Counted from the first letter of the stretch, positions 46,855-56,904 are shown. The stretch: DNA of 64,000 nt from an uncultured Bacteroidota bacterium (GCA_938008665.1 CALLKA010000126.1:4859-68858), one strand, 5' to 3'. A program made the numbers and translations. The notes: generated from the letters alone by a model not told the origin.

Positions 46855-48423
46855 ATTATTTTCATTGCGAATGGCAATTCCCTTTCTTGCCTTATTTTGA
46901 ACACCATTTTCAATACTTAGTGCGCCATTTACCCACACATATTTTATGCCCTTACTATATTGGTGTGGTTGATTATATTCTGATGCATCTGAAATTTCAT
47001 CCTCATCAAAAATGACAATGTCAGCAAAAAAACCTTCTTTAATTAAGCCCCTATTTTTTAAATTAAATTTTTGTGCGGGTAGGCTAGTCATACGTCTTAT
47101 GGCTTCCTCTAAACTAATGACGCCTATGGTTTTAACATATCTTCCGAGTACCCTTGCATTGGTCCCATAAGCACGTGGATGGGGCATTCCGGAACCAAAA
47201 TTGACAATACCCGCATCACTTGCAAACATATTAAATGGGTACTTCATGATTGTTTTTACATCTTCCTCGCTCATGCCATGATAGATCATTTGTGCGCCGC
47301 CTTTTTCAATCATTTGAATGATTGTTTCCGCTTCTTCTTTGGCATTATTTTTATTTCCTTTTAAAATATTTATTTCTTCAATACTTTTTCCATTATAAGT
47401 TGAATCAGCACTATAATTTGCAACAACCGCATAACTAAAATGTTTTAATCCTCTTTTTTTGATGATGCCCATACTGTGTGCTGCTACTTTTTTTCTGATA
47501 CTCGGATTTTTTAATCTTGACATGATTGAATCCTGTCCATCTGCTAATACCCAATCCGGAAGTAATACACTAAGCTGTGTACTGCTTGCAGTATAAGGGT
47601 ATTGATCAATCGTAACATCAATACCTTCCTTCCTTGCATTAATAATTAATGGAATTGTTTCCTTACTTCTTCCCCAATTATTTTGCCCACTAACTTTAAA
47701 ATGTGAAATTTCAACTGGAATATTTGCTTCACGACCAATATTAATTGCTTCATTAATTGCATCTACCACTTTATCTTCTTCATATCTAATATGTGATGCA
47801 TACACACCACCATTATTGGATACTACTTTAGCAAGTCGAACAATTTCAGAAGTAGGCGCATAAGTACCAGGGATATAAATTAAACCCGTGGACATACCAG
47901 CGGCGCCATCTTTCATTGCTTGCTGTGCTAATTGTTCCATCTGCATTAACTCTTGTTCCGTGGCATTCCGATTCGCAGTGCCCATGACTTGTTTACGAAT
48001 GGTATTGTGTCCAATAAGTGATCCAATGTTTATAGCAACACCAACCGAATCAATACTATTAAAATATTTTTTTAAGTCCTCCATTGACCCCCCGCAATTT
48101 CCTGTAATTACGGTGGTTACACCATCATAAATAAAATTAGAAGCCAATGGGTTTCTAATTGCTGCATTTTCAATATGCCCATGAACATCAATAAAACCTG
48201 GTGAAATAATGAGTCCTTTTGCATCAATTTCTCGTGTCCCTTTCCAACTTTGTAAATTTCCAATGGCTACAATTTTATCTTTTGTAATTGCCACATCCTT
48301 ATACTGCCATTGATTTCCCATGCCATCTATTAATTTACCATTTCGGATGATATAATCTGCAGTTTGCCCATGACTATTTAAAATAGATAAAAAAGTTAAA
48401 GCGATAAGTATGATTTTTTTCAT
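46852..48423 (-). CDS. N-acyl-D-amino acid deacylase family amidohydrolase
   Basis: An exported 523-residue amidohydrolase with signal peptide ending NSHGQ (residue ~20). It matches the D-aminoacylase branch: DYIIRNGKLIDGMG, GFIDVHGHIE (metal His-x-His; most members have HTH or HAH), VTTVITGNCGGS (metal Cys), EISHFKVSGQNNWGRS, VTIDQYPYTASST, and DAGIVNFGSGMPHPRAYG with the catalytic Asp. Products of the family are a D-amino acid and a fatty or acetyl acid, but many exported Bacteroidota members have not been tested and may act on other amides or lactones. It lies upstream of the 3-keto operon on the same strand (176-base gap) and is divergent from the MFS gene. Confidence 0.88.
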   Translation of the reverse strand: MKKIILIALTFLSILNSHGQTADYIIRNGKLIDGMGNQWQYKDVAITKDKIVAIGNLQSWKGTREIDAKGLIISPGFIDVHGHIENAAIRNPLASNFIYDGVTTVITGNCGGSMEDLKKYFNSIDSVGVAINIGSLIGHNTIRKQVMGTANRNATEQELMQMEQLAQQAMKDGAAGMSTGLIYIPGTYAPTSEIVRLAKVVSNNGGVYASHIRYEEDKVVDAINEAINIGREANIPVEISHFKVSGQNNWGRSKETIPLIINARKEGIDVTIDQYPYTASSTQLSVLLPDWVLADGQDSIMSRLKNPSIRKKVAAHSMGIIKKRGLKHFSYAVVANYSADSTYNGKSIEEINILKGNKNNAKEEAETIIQMIEKGGAQMIYHGMSEEDVKTIMKYPFNMFASDAGIVNFGSGMPHPRAYGTNARVLGRYVKTIGVISLEEAIRRMTSLPAQKFNLKNRGLIKEGFFADIVIFDEDEISDASEYNQPHQYSKGIKYVWVNGALSIENGVQNKARKGIAIRNENN

Positions 48424-48652
48424 TATAACATTTGTTTATTGTAAGATGTATACTTTATTAATTAAGCTAATTTATATCTTATACTCGTTAAGATATTTTT
48501 AACAATTTATCATTTAAGGGCCCTATAAATTTATGAATAATTACTTTACCAGTCCGATGACGGATAAAATATTAGCCTCCTTTTTTTGGAAAAAAGACCA
48601 AGATTATTTAGCTTGAGAGTACTTAAACCAAATCACTAAAACCATTTTACTT

Positions 48653-49861
48653 ATGAGTCAACCTATTAATGCAAATCGTCTGTTTTATGCGAGCTGCTTT
48701 GCACTTATCACGACTGCTTTTTCATTCAGTATCCGTGCTGGAATTTTAACACAGTTGGGTACAGAAATGAATTTAGACACCGTACAATTGGGAACCATTA
48801 ATTCCATGTGGTTTCTTGGATTCCCGATTTCCATGATCTTAGGCGGAATTTTTTATTCTTACATTGGTCCAAAATTAATTATGCAAATAGCATTGGTCGC
48901 ACATGCTGTTGGTATTTTAATGACTATTTATGCAGTTGATTACAACACACTATTAATCTCAACCCTATTGATAGGCTTGGGTAATGGATGTACGGAAGCA
49001 GCTTGTAATCCAATGATTGCCGATTCCTATTCTGGTATTGAAATGAACAGCAAATTGAATCGTTTCCATATGTGGTTCCCTGGTGGAATTGTATTGGGAG
49101 CATTGGTTTCAAAATTCATGACAGATGCGAATATGCAGTGGCAAGCACAAATTTGGGTTATTTTAATTCCTACTATTATTTATGCAGTCTTGTTTTATGG
49201 TCAAAGTTTTCCTAAACCAAGAATTGGAGACAATTCAGTATTGGCGAATTTTAAAGCCATGTTGAATCCTTTATATTTATTTATGGCCGCATGTATGGCA
49301 TTAACTGCGATATCAGAATTTGGTCCGCAACAATGGGTTGGACCAATTTTAGCAAAAGCAGGCGCTAGTCCAATGTTAATTTTAGCATTGGTGACTGGTT
49401 TAATGGCGGTGGGCAGATATTTTGCTGGACCATTAATTAAGAAATTAAATACAGTGGGTGTATTACTTGGCTCGGCTGTGTTTGGTGTTATTGGCTTATA
49501 TATGATGAGTACCATGCAGGGATCTATGCTTTATGTAGCTGCAGTATTTTATGCATTAGGTATTTGTTATTTCTGGCCTAATATGTTGGGATATATCGCT
49601 GAAAATCTTCCTGAAACAGGGGCACTAGGTCTTTCAATTTTAGGCGGTATTGGTATGTTCTCCTCTTCTATGTTCCAACCCGTTATTGGTGCTTGGATCA
49701 GAGACAACAAAGTGGTCGCTGAAGCAAAAGGTTTAGTAGGCGATGCTGCTGATTTAGCAGCGGGACAATCTACTTTATCGAACATGCTTATTTTCCCTGG
49801 AATTTTAATTGTGGCATTTACTGCTTTGTACTTTTTTGGAAAAAAGAAAAAAGTAGCTTAA
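48653..49861 (+). CDS. MFS transporter (sugar type)
   Basis: A 402-residue inner-membrane protein with about 12 hydrophobic helices, the length of the major facilitator superfamily. The N-terminal half has SFSIRAGILTQLGTEMNLDT, a motif A-like GGIFYSYIGPKLIM between helices 2 and 3, and IGLGNGCTEAACNPMIADSY, typical of the sugar-porter-like MFS group found beside Gfo/Idh/MocA and DUF1080 genes in Bacteroidota. The C-terminal half includes LTAISEFGPQQWVGPILAKA, and a Lys-rich end (FFGKKKKVA). It probably imports a sugar or 3-keto-sugar made in the periplasm by the neighbouring operon. A strong terminator follows at 49879. Confidence 0.88.
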   Translation: MSQPINANRLFYASCFALITTAFSFSIRAGILTQLGTEMNLDTVQLGTINSMWFLGFPISMILGGIFYSYIGPKLIMQIALVAHAVGILMTIYAVDYNTLLISTLLIGLGNGCTEAACNPMIADSYSGIEMNSKLNRFHMWFPGGIVLGALVSKFMTDANMQWQAQIWVILIPTIIYAVLFYGQSFPKPRIGDNSVLANFKAMLNPLYLFMAACMALTAISEFGPQQWVGPILAKAGASPMLILALVTGLMAVGRYFAGPLIKKLNTVGVLLGSAVFGVIGLYMMSTMQGSMLYVAAVFYALGICYFWPNMLGYIAENLPETGALGLSILGGIGMFSSSMFQPVIGAWIRDNKVVAEAKGLVGDAADLAAGQSTLSNMLIFPGILIVAFTALYFFGKKKKVA

Positions 49862-49878
49862 TACCATAAGTATCTTAT

Positions 49879-49920
49879 AAAAAAGGGTCCTCTCCGATTT
49901 TGCGGAGGGGACCCTTTTTT
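49879..49920. terminator. Bidirectional terminator between MFS and rhamnulokinase genes
   Basis: An 18-base stem (49879-49896 with 49903-49920, one G-T mismatch, loop ATTTTG) with six A on the left and six T on the right. Its last base is the first base of the minus-strand rhamnulokinase stop codon. Confidence 0.88.
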
Positions 49921-51239
49921 TAATAGAAGTATTGCTTAAGTTGAATCAGTTGATTCGCTATGGGTTGCGTGTTCCAATGCGCATGTATTGCCATTGCTGC
50001 ACCCAAACTTGAAGCCTGCGATAAGGTGGCAGCAAATACTTTTTTATTTGGGTAAGCTGCCGCTAACAAATGCATGAATACTGGATTATTGCTAAAGCCG
50101 CCATCTACAAATATTTGGTCAACATCTGCATTATTTAAAACTAAATTAGTGCTCGCTACTTGCTGTTGAATAATATTAAATATTAATTGGTGATACGCTT
50201 CCTCATAACTATCAATATTAAAAATTGAATCTGATTCAATTAAGTTGATATATATCACTTTATTAAACTCGACGGTTTTATAATAATCCACCGGTTGATT
50301 AAACTGTTCTGCTAATTTTTTTACTTGTTGCTCATGTTCATTACCTGCAAATAATCGAGAAGCCTTAATTGGATTTCCAGTGTAGGAAATATAACACAAA
50401 CAATCCTGCTTTAATTCGTCCTCAGTAAGCACGCTTTGATTAAATGGATTCAAACTAATACACCAGGTACCTGTTGAAATTAACACATAGGGTGCTTGAA
50501 ATGAGTGTATATAAGGTACCAAGGCTGCTGAACTATCATGAAGCCCAATGCCCACTTTTAATGCTTGCGGAACTAATGGTACAGCTACTTCAATGACTTC
50601 GTCACTTTTTTTGATGGGCGCTAGTTTATCAAGGATGCCCTCCTGACTTACCCATGCATGGTATTGCTTTGTATTAAAATTCCATAAGTGGGTATGACAA
50701 CCAATACTCGTGATATCGGAAAAAAGTTGTTGCGTAAATAAAAAACTTAAATATTGTGGTAAGTGCAATGCGGTTTTAAAGGCTTCAAATTTAATAGGCA
50801 GCTCATTTTTTATTCGATAAAGTTGCATCCCTGAATTTAAATTTCCCAATACAGGGGAAGCGGTCACTTTTGCTACTTCTTGTTCGCCACCATAGGTAGC
50901 GTAAAAATTTTCTTGTAAACCCTTATCAAAAGGCTTTAGATAATTATATAAAGGGGTGATTTCTTTATTGTTATCGTCTAACAAAACAAAGCTTGCTCCA
51001 TAGCCCGAAAAATTAACTGCTTTAATTTCAAAAGCAGTTTTTTGCATAATTTCCGCAAAGGAGCTAAGCATCCATTCCTTTAATTTAATAATATCTTCCC
51101 CTTCAAACCCATCCTCATCTTTTATTTCTTGAAACTGTTCAATGGATTCATGAACCATATTATATGCCTCATCAAAAAGCAATAACTTTTTATTGGTTTT
51201 TCCAATATCAAAAATTAATATGACAGGCGTTGCTTTCAT
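49920..51239 (-). CDS. rhaB: FGGY-family carbohydrate kinase, probably rhamnulokinase
   Basis: A cytoplasmic sugar kinase of 439 residues. The N-terminal phosphate motif is VILIFDIGKTNKKLLLFD. Midway is GIGLHDSSAALVPYI with the His-Asp pair of this kinase branch, and LISTGTWCISLNPFN. The adenosine motif is FVDGGFSNNPVFMHLLAAA. Context (isomerase, aldolase and RhaT just upstream) gives the inferred reaction L-rhamnulose + ATP to L-rhamnulose 1-phosphate. Its ATG overlaps the isomerase stop by one base (TAATG), so translation is coupled. The usual E. coli RhaB is ~490 residues; this shorter form is the Bacteroidota/Pseudomonas type. L-fuculokinase is the main alternative. Confidence 0.88.
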   Translation of the reverse strand: MKATPVILIFDIGKTNKKLLLFDEAYNMVHESIEQFQEIKDEDGFEGEDIIKLKEWMLSSFAEIMQKTAFEIKAVNFSGYGASFVLLDDNNKEITPLYNYLKPFDKGLQENFYATYGGEQEVAKVTASPVLGNLNSGMQLYRIKNELPIKFEAFKTALHLPQYLSFLFTQQLFSDITSIGCHTHLWNFNTKQYHAWVSQEGILDKLAPIKKSDEVIEVAVPLVPQALKVGIGLHDSSAALVPYIHSFQAPYVLISTGTWCISLNPFNQSVLTEDELKQDCLCYISYTGNPIKASRLFAGNEHEQQVKKLAEQFNQPVDYYKTVEFNKVIYINLIESDSIFNIDSYEEAYHQLIFNIIQQQVASTNLVLNNADVDQIFVDGGFSNNPVFMHLLAAAYPNKKVFAATLSQASSLGAAMAIHAHWNTQPIANQLIQLKQYFY

Positions 51240-52510
51240 TATAAGCCAGAGGCAATAGTATTTCCTCTTTGATGTATTAATTGATTTCGAACTTGTTCTG
51301 TTCTGTAAAATTGTAGAGGGTTAATTGCCGCACCAGCCCTTAATCTAGCTTCGGCAACAATAGCCCGAACATCGGTTCTGAATGCGTTTTGTAATATTTC
51401 CTGTGCTGCAACTACATCGTTATTTTGTTGTGCTTCGTTTAATGCCACTCGATCCACTAATAAAGCCTGTGCATATGAAATCATAATTGCTTCCACTGAT
51501 TGTAATAAATCTTCTAAAGGATCTTTAACATTGTGACTTGCATCAATCATCCATCCTAAGTCAGTTGCATGATTCATTCCCCGCGCATCCATTCCTTCGA
51601 CGAGTTCATTGAAAATTAAAAATAATTGGTAAGGTTTTATACTTCCAACCGTTAAGTCATCATCTCCATATTTACTATCGTTGAAATGAAAACCAGCTAG
51701 TTTTTCTTCCATCATTAATAGTGCAACTATTTGTTCAATGTTTGCATTGGGTAAATGATGCCCTAAATCAACCAATGTGAATGCTTTAGGGCCAAGTTTA
51801 TTTGCATATAATAAGGATTGGCCCCAATCACCCACAGTGGTGGAATAAAAATTAGGCTCGAATGCCTTGTATTCAATATACACTTTCCAGTCAGCAGGTA
51901 GGGTTGCATAAATTTGTTGCAAACCATCCAATGTATTTTGAAAAGCCTTTCTAAAATTAAGTTGACCAGGAAAACAGCTTCCATCACTTAACCATACGGT
52001 CAATGCTTTTGATCCCAATGCAACACCATGTTGAATAACTTCAATATTGTGTTGAATCGCTTGTTGTCTTACCGCCTTGTTGGTATGCTGTAGTGATCCA
52101 AATTTATAACTATGTTCCTGCCTTTTTTGATCTTGAAAAGTATTTGAGTTAACGGCATCAAATTTTAAATTTAATTCAGCGGCTAGTTGCTTAATAGCGT
52201 TATAATCAGATGGGATATCCCAAGGAATATGTAATGATATAGCGCCACTTGAATTATTAAGCGCATGAATTAAACCTACATCTTCCATTTTATCTTGTAA
52301 GGTAGCAGGCTCACCTGCGCCAGAAAAACGCGCAAACCTTGTACCGCCGGTACCTAGTGCCCAACTTGGAATAGCTACATTAAAATCAATTAATTTTTGA
52401 ATTAACGCTTCAGCATCATTCAATTGACCATGGATAAAATCAAATTTTTGACGATGCACTTGATAGTTTGCCTCGTTATGTTGGTCAATAGCAGTTTTAT
52501 TAATTCTCAT
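51239..52510 (-). CDS. rhaI: L-rhamnose isomerase (Pseudomonas stutzeri RhaI type)
   Basis: A cytoplasmic TIM-barrel isomerase of 423 residues that converts L-rhamnose to L-rhamnulose. It resembles the metal-dependent P. stutzeri enzyme along its length. Key blocks are IPSWALGTGGTRFARFSGAG near the N terminus, VWLSDGSCFPGQLNFRKAF, VYIEYKAFEPNFYSTTVGDW with a metal Glu, LVDLGHHLPNANIE with the metal Asp and His, GFHFNDSKYGDDD with metal and catalytic residues, and IDASHNVKDP, then SYAQALLVDRVAL. It is unlike E. coli RhaA. Encoded between the aldolase fusion (50 bases upstream) and the kinase (1-base overlap). Confidence 0.93.
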   Translation of the reverse strand: MRINKTAIDQHNEANYQVHRQKFDFIHGQLNDAEALIQKLIDFNVAIPSWALGTGGTRFARFSGAGEPATLQDKMEDVGLIHALNNSSGAISLHIPWDIPSDYNAIKQLAAELNLKFDAVNSNTFQDQKRQEHSYKFGSLQHTNKAVRQQAIQHNIEVIQHGVALGSKALTVWLSDGSCFPGQLNFRKAFQNTLDGLQQIYATLPADWKVYIEYKAFEPNFYSTTVGDWGQSLLYANKLGPKAFTLVDLGHHLPNANIEQIVALLMMEEKLAGFHFNDSKYGDDDLTVGSIKPYQLFLIFNELVEGMDARGMNHATDLGWMIDASHNVKDPLEDLLQSVEAIMISYAQALLVDRVALNEAQQNNDVVAAQEILQNAFRTDVRAIVAEARLRAGAAINPLQFYRTEQVRNQLIHQRGNTIASGL

Positions 52511-52559
52511 TTTGTAGCTGTATTAATTTTGTTTGCCCCGCCTCGCTAATAAGTTGAAA

Positions 52560-54674
52560 TTATCTTACAAATGAAACTGCAATACCTCCGTCCACATTGA
52601 TCACATTACCTGTTGTTTTATTTAATAGTCCTCCTACGTAAGCAAAACAAGCATTTGCAATATCTTCAGGTAAAATAATTTCATTTAATAAAGTACGACC
52701 TGCATAATAAGCGGGTAATTCAGCAATAGTAATACCATAGGCTTTTGCACGGCCTTCTGCCCATCCGCCACTCCATATATTACTTCCGGCAATCACTGCA
52801 TCAGGATTGATGACGTTCACTCTTATTTTATCCTTACCTAATTCTGCAGCGTTTAATCTGCTTAAGTGAAGCTGTGCTGCTTTTGCTGAGCCATAGCCTG
52901 CGTTATTAGGACCACTCACCAATGCGTTTTTACTTACAATGTTTAAAATATCACCACCTACTGCTTGCTTGCGCATAATGTCAATTGCATTTTGTGTGAC
53001 TAAAAACTGTCCTTTTACCAACACATCATATAAGATATCCCAATCCTGTTCCGTATGATCTTCAATAGTTTTTGAAATAGATAATCCTGCATTATTTACA
53101 ATAATATCTAATCCGCCAAATTGTAAACAAGCGGTTTGCATTGTTTTCTTGATACTATTTGCATCAGTTACATCTAACACATCGGAGGCAACTGCGTCTT
53201 TACCATAGGCTTTAATAAATTCATCCTTAGCCGCTTGTAATCTTTCTAAATTATTGTCAGATAAAATTACACAAGCACCTTCGCTAGCAAATTTGTGCGC
53301 TATTGCTTTGCCAATACCACCGCCACTTCCAGTGACTAATGCAATTTTCCCTTTTAATGCTTTTGGCTTTGGCATTCTTTGCAATTTTGCTTCTTCTAAT
53401 AACCAATACTCAATATTAAATGCTTCCTGTAAAGGAAGTGAGGTGTAACTTGAAATTGCTTCAGCACCTTTCATTACATTAATTGCATTGATATAAAATT
53501 CACCAGCAACTCTTGCTGTTTGTTTGTCCTTGGCAAAAGTAAACATGCCCACACCAGGATATAAAATCACCACCGGATTTGCATCACGTATCGCTGGGCT
53601 ATTATCTCTTTTACATTTTTCGTAGTATTCCGCATACATTTTTCGATAAGCAACAAACTTAGGTTCAATTTGCTTTTTAATTTCTGCACTATTTTTTATA
53701 TCCGCATCTGCAGGAATATCTAAAACCAAAGGTGCAATCTTTGTTCTCAAAAAATGATCTGGGCAACTTGTACCCATGGGTGCTAATCTAGCAAGGTCAT
53801 TGGAATTGATAAATTCTAAAACACGATCATCATCCGTAAAATTACCCACCATTTTAGTTTCCGATGAGCATAAGCCTCTAAGCAGGGGCGCTATTGCTGC
53901 AGCCTGATTGGTTCTTGCTTCCTTGGATAATGATTCTATTTTTTGTCCTTTGAATGCAGTTCCTTTTTTCACATAGCTATCTTCAAGATATTGCGCGCAA
54001 ATTTCAATGACCTCTAAAGTGTTCATATAACTTTCATACGCGTTATCTCCCCAAGTAAATAAGCCATGTGATCCTAACATGATTCCTCTTATTCCAGGAT
54101 TATCTTCCAAACATTTTTTTAATTGTAATCCTAAATCAAAACCTGGTCTTTGCCATGGCACCCAACCAATGGCACCTTTAAATAATTCTTTCGTAATTTT
54201 TTCACCATCTTTTGCTGCAGCAATTGCAATCGCTGCATCAGGATGCAAATGATCAATATGTTTAAAAGGAAGTAATCCATGCAACGCAGTATCAATCGAT
54301 GGCGCTTTAGAATCAAAATCATAAATGCAATGATTGTATAAACCAACAATTTCATCCTCGTACGCTAAGCCTTTGTAAATATTTTGTAAATCATGTAAAC
54401 GATCTAAATATAAAGCAGCCAGTCCTTCTTTTTTCATTGTACCCAAATCACCACCACTTCCTTTCACCCACATCACTTCCACAGATTTTTTTGTAAGTGG
54501 ATCAATGCTTGCTACTTTACAAGAAGTGTTACCACCGCCATAATTAGTTAACCTTAAATCGGCGCCTAATAAATTGGAGCGATACACTAATAAGCCCACT
54601 TCATCACCAGCGAGTGCTTTTGCTTTTTCTTCGTCCCATAAATAACTTACGAATTTGAAATCTTTGTTCGACAT
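52560..54674 (-). CDS. rhaD: Bifunctional rhamnulose-1-phosphate aldolase / lactaldehyde dehydrogenase
   Basis: A 704-residue cytoplasmic fusion. The N-terminal ~400 residues are a class II aldolase domain (NYGGGNTSCKV, WVKGSGGDLGTM, HIDHLHPDAAIAIA with the zinc His pair, GIMLGSHGLFTWG). It splits L-rhamnulose 1-phosphate into dihydroxyacetone phosphate and L-lactaldehyde. The C-terminal ~265 residues are a short-chain dehydrogenase (TGSGGGIGKAIA, NNAGLS, the YGSAKAA Tyr-x-x-x-Lys, VINPDAV). It would oxidise the lactaldehyde to lactate. This aldolase-SDR fusion is the Bacillus YuxG/RhaEW type. It follows RhaT with a 16-base gap. The product lactate could feed the FAD/Fe-S dehydrogenase at 14500. 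Confidence 0.93.
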   Translation of the reverse strand: MSNKDFKFVSYLWDEEKAKALAGDEVGLLVYRSNLLGADLRLTNYGGGNTSCKVASIDPLTKKSVEVMWVKGSGGDLGTMKKEGLAALYLDRLHDLQNIYKGLAYEDEIVGLYNHCIYDFDSKAPSIDTALHGLLPFKHIDHLHPDAAIAIAAAKDGEKITKELFKGAIGWVPWQRPGFDLGLQLKKCLEDNPGIRGIMLGSHGLFTWGDNAYESYMNTLEVIEICAQYLEDSYVKKGTAFKGQKIESLSKEARTNQAAAIAPLLRGLCSSETKMVGNFTDDDRVLEFINSNDLARLAPMGTSCPDHFLRTKIAPLVLDIPADADIKNSAEIKKQIEPKFVAYRKMYAEYYEKCKRDNSPAIRDANPVVILYPGVGMFTFAKDKQTARVAGEFYINAINVMKGAEAISSYTSLPLQEAFNIEYWLLEEAKLQRMPKPKALKGKIALVTGSGGGIGKAIAHKFASEGACVILSDNNLERLQAAKDEFIKAYGKDAVASDVLDVTDANSIKKTMQTACLQFGGLDIIVNNAGLSISKTIEDHTEQDWDILYDVLVKGQFLVTQNAIDIMRKQAVGGDILNIVSKNALVSGPNNAGYGSAKAAQLHLSRLNAAELGKDKIRVNVINPDAVIAGSNIWSGGWAEGRAKAYGITIAELPAYYAGRTLLNEIILPEDIANACFAYVGGLLNKTTGNVINVDGGIAVSFVR

Positions 54675-54690
54675 ATTTTATATTTTATAA

Positions 54691-55770
54691 TTAATTGTGC
54701 AAATTATTCCCATACCCTACCACCATGACTGAAATAATGATCACTATTATTCCGGCGATGATTCTGGCATTTGTTTTTTTACTCACGCCCTTCCATTCTT
54801 TTAATACCAAGCCCCACATATTAGCCACTAGAATGATAAATGCCATATGTAAAATCCAAGAGCTAGGACCATTCCCTAATTTACTTTCGCCCATACCATA
54901 AAAGAAAAACTGTAAAAACCAAGTGGTACCTGCCAATGCTGAAAAAATATAATTTTTTAATAGGGGTGTTTTTTTATTTGAATAATCATTAAAAGATTTA
55001 TTGCGCGCATTTAAAATCATACACCAAATAAAATTAGTGGTTAATCCACCCCACAATAAAACCACATAAATAACATTGTTTCGATATAAAAATTCACCTT
55101 GATTTGGATTTGCTAGTTTCCAAGTTTCATTTGCTATGCTTGCCATACTTTGTCCAGCTTCTAATCCAAAATTAAAACAGGCACTTAGTACACCCGATAC
55201 AATAGCCACAAACATACCTAGTGCAAATTTGTATTCTGAATTTGAATCGCTAGCTACTTCTTTTGTTAATTCTTTTTCCTTCATTACCCCTGCTTTTCCA
55301 CTTATAATGATACCAACAATACATATAAGTAATCCAGCAATTACAGTTAACCCCCAACTATTTGAAAGCATCCCTGAAAAAGTATCTTTTCCAATTACTG
55401 GGTTAAAATCATAATATATGGCTGGAATGATAGCACCAAATACCATGCATAAACCCAATATCACACTACTACCCAATGAAACGCCTAGGTACCTTACCCC
55501 CAATCCATAGGTTAATCCGCCAATGCCCCATAAAACACCAAAAATATAAGTGGTTAATAAGCCGGAACTTGCAGTTCCCTTAATAATATCCATAAAACCA
55601 GGGATCGTTAAATAAGCAGCAATGGGTGGGACAATGAGCCAGGAAAATAATCCGCCTACAATCCAAAATGACTCCCAATTCCAGCCTTTTACTTTTTTAA
55701 AAGGAATATAAAAGCTTCCTGATGCAAAGCCACCAATAAAATGGAAAAACACGCCTAGAAGAGCATTCAT
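54691..55770 (-). CDS. rhaT: L-rhamnose/proton symporter RhaT
   Basis: An inner-membrane protein of 359 residues with about 10 helices, the right length for RhaT. The N terminus LLGVFFHFIGGFASGSFYIP is the family start, followed by FKKVKGWNWESFWIVGGLFS, also conserved in E. coli RhaT. TYIFGVLWGIGGLTYGLGVRYLG and SSVILGLCMVFGAIIP are typical helices, and GTTWFLQFFFYGMGESKLG near residue 290 is highly conserved. It imports L-rhamnose with protons. It is the first gene of the catabolic block; the promoter probably lies in the 116 bases between it and the AraC gene. Confidence 0.93.
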   Translation of the reverse strand: MNALLGVFFHFIGGFASGSFYIPFKKVKGWNWESFWIVGGLFSWLIVPPIAAYLTIPGFMDIIKGTASSGLLTTYIFGVLWGIGGLTYGLGVRYLGVSLGSSVILGLCMVFGAIIPAIYYDFNPVIGKDTFSGMLSNSWGLTVIAGLLICIVGIIISGKAGVMKEKELTKEVASDSNSEYKFALGMFVAIVSGVLSACFNFGLEAGQSMASIANETWKLANPNQGEFLYRNNVIYVVLLWGGLTTNFIWCMILNARNKSFNDYSNKKTPLLKNYIFSALAGTTWFLQFFFYGMGESKLGNGPSSWILHMAFIILVANMWGLVLKEWKGVSKKTNARIIAGIIVIIISVMVVGYGNNLHN

Positions 55771-55814
55771 AGTTATTGTTTTATTTACTTACAATATAAA
55801 ATTTATTAAAATAA

Positions 55815-55868
55815 AAGCACTTGCTTATCTGACTTAATTGATTTGAATTTTGACACATATTTATATGT
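55815..55868. promoter_or_regulatory. Palindromes in the rhaT promoter region
   Basis: Between the AraC gene and rhaT are AAGCACTTGCTT (55815-55826; 5-base arms) and ACATATTTATATGT (55855-55868; 6-base arms with 2-base spacer). TATATTG on the minus strand, near 55787-55793, looks like a -7 box. The sites may bind the adjacent AraC-type regulator, though AraC proteins usually prefer direct repeats. Confidence 0.4.
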
Positions 55869-55886
55869 AGGTACATTTCGCTCGGT

Positions 55887-56786
55887 TTAATTGTTTTTCC
55901 CGTGTACTTTAATTCTGTAATCGCTAGGCGACATTCCAGTTTTAGACTTAAAAAAAGTGACAAAGTAGCTAGCTGATAAAAAATTTAAGGCGAAAGATAT
56001 TTCTTTAATACTCATTGTGGAACTATTAAGCAGGTCCTTTGAATGTTGAATTTTTATTTCCATTTGATATTGCGCAGGGGAGAATCCTGTATATTGTTTA
56101 AAGATACGACGAAACCACGAATAGCTGATATTTAAAGAAGTTGCAATTTCTTTCGGAGTAATATTTTTTTCTGAATTAGCCCGCATCATCAACCTTGCTT
56201 TTTCAATTAAAATCACTACTTCTTTATCTCTAAAAGCATTGTTTTTTTCAATATAACAAATGGTAGCGATTAAGTGACTTATGATTCCTGCAAGTAAATG
56301 CTGGTAAGCGGTTTTTTGAAAGCTTGCAATTTCTATTCCTTGTATGAATAATGTTATAATTTGTTCATTGAAGCCGATGTTAATTATCGGATTTTTTTTA
56401 TTAATAAAATTATTCTGGAAAAGTTTATTAATAAAATCACCTTTAAAGCCAATCCAATATTCATCCCATCCTTTATTTTTGGAAGGCTGATAACTATGCC
56501 ACTCTCCCGGAAATAAAAAAATGATATCACCTGCCACAATTTTTGTTGATTTGCAATTGGCGGATTCAAAAATTCCCTCCCCGCTAGTAATATAAAGCAA
56601 TTGATATTCCTGTAATACTCTTCCATTTTTTGGATTGAACCAATAGGAAGTAGGATGCTGTTTGGGAGGATAGTTTAAATTTGATTTAAATGATTGATAA
56701 CCAATAGTAGTGGCAAATAAACCCCACAATTCATCCAGCTGATTAGCTACAACGTAATTGAGATTTTGATTTTTACTATTGAGCAT
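55887..56786 (-). CDS. AraC family transcriptional regulator
   Basis: A 299-residue regulator. The N-terminal ~150 residues are a cupin-like ligand-binding domain (YQLLYITSGEGIFES, then GDIIFLFPGEWHSYQPSK, then WDEYWIGFKG). The C-terminal ~100 residues hold the two helix-turn-helix units of AraC: TPKEIATSLNISYSWFRRIF, then SIKEISFALNFLSASYFVTF with FKSKTGMSPSDYR. The gene is immediately upstream of rhaT on the same strand, so it probably activates the rhamnose genes in response to rhamnose or rhamnulose (RhaR/RhaS-like role). This is inferred from position. It also follows the sulfatase gene (118 bases) and might control that arm too. Confidence 0.9.
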   Translation of the reverse strand: MLNSKNQNLNYVVANQLDELWGLFATTIGYQSFKSNLNYPPKQHPTSYWFNPKNGRVLQEYQLLYITSGEGIFESANCKSTKIVAGDIIFLFPGEWHSYQPSKNKGWDEYWIGFKGDFINKLFQNNFINKKNPIINIGFNEQIITLFIQGIEIASFQKTAYQHLLAGIISHLIATICYIEKNNAFRDKEVVILIEKARLMMRANSEKNITPKEIATSLNISYSWFRRIFKQYTGFSPAQYQMEIKIQHSKDLLNSSTMSIKEISFALNFLSASYFVTFFKSKTGMSPSDYRIKVHGKNN

Positions 56787-56904
56787 TTATTTATGGAAGG
56801 TTAAAAATGATTTTAATTAAAATACGATATAGCCTCTATTTAAATTTATACCATTTTTTAGAAATAAAGCAACACTTTAATAGTTAAATGTAAAGTAGCG
56901 CGCA

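Noticed and set aside
48533..48616. A 27-codon open frame with ATG (start MNNYFTSPMTDK) just upstream of the MFS gene
   Set aside because: No ribosome site or conserved feature supports it, and it falls in a divergent promoter region; such short frames are common in AT-rich DNA.
55781..55963. A 60-codon open frame between AraC and rhaT on the minus strand
   Set aside because: It overlaps the C-terminal coding part of the AraC gene in another frame and occupies the probable rhaT promoter; composition is not protein-like.
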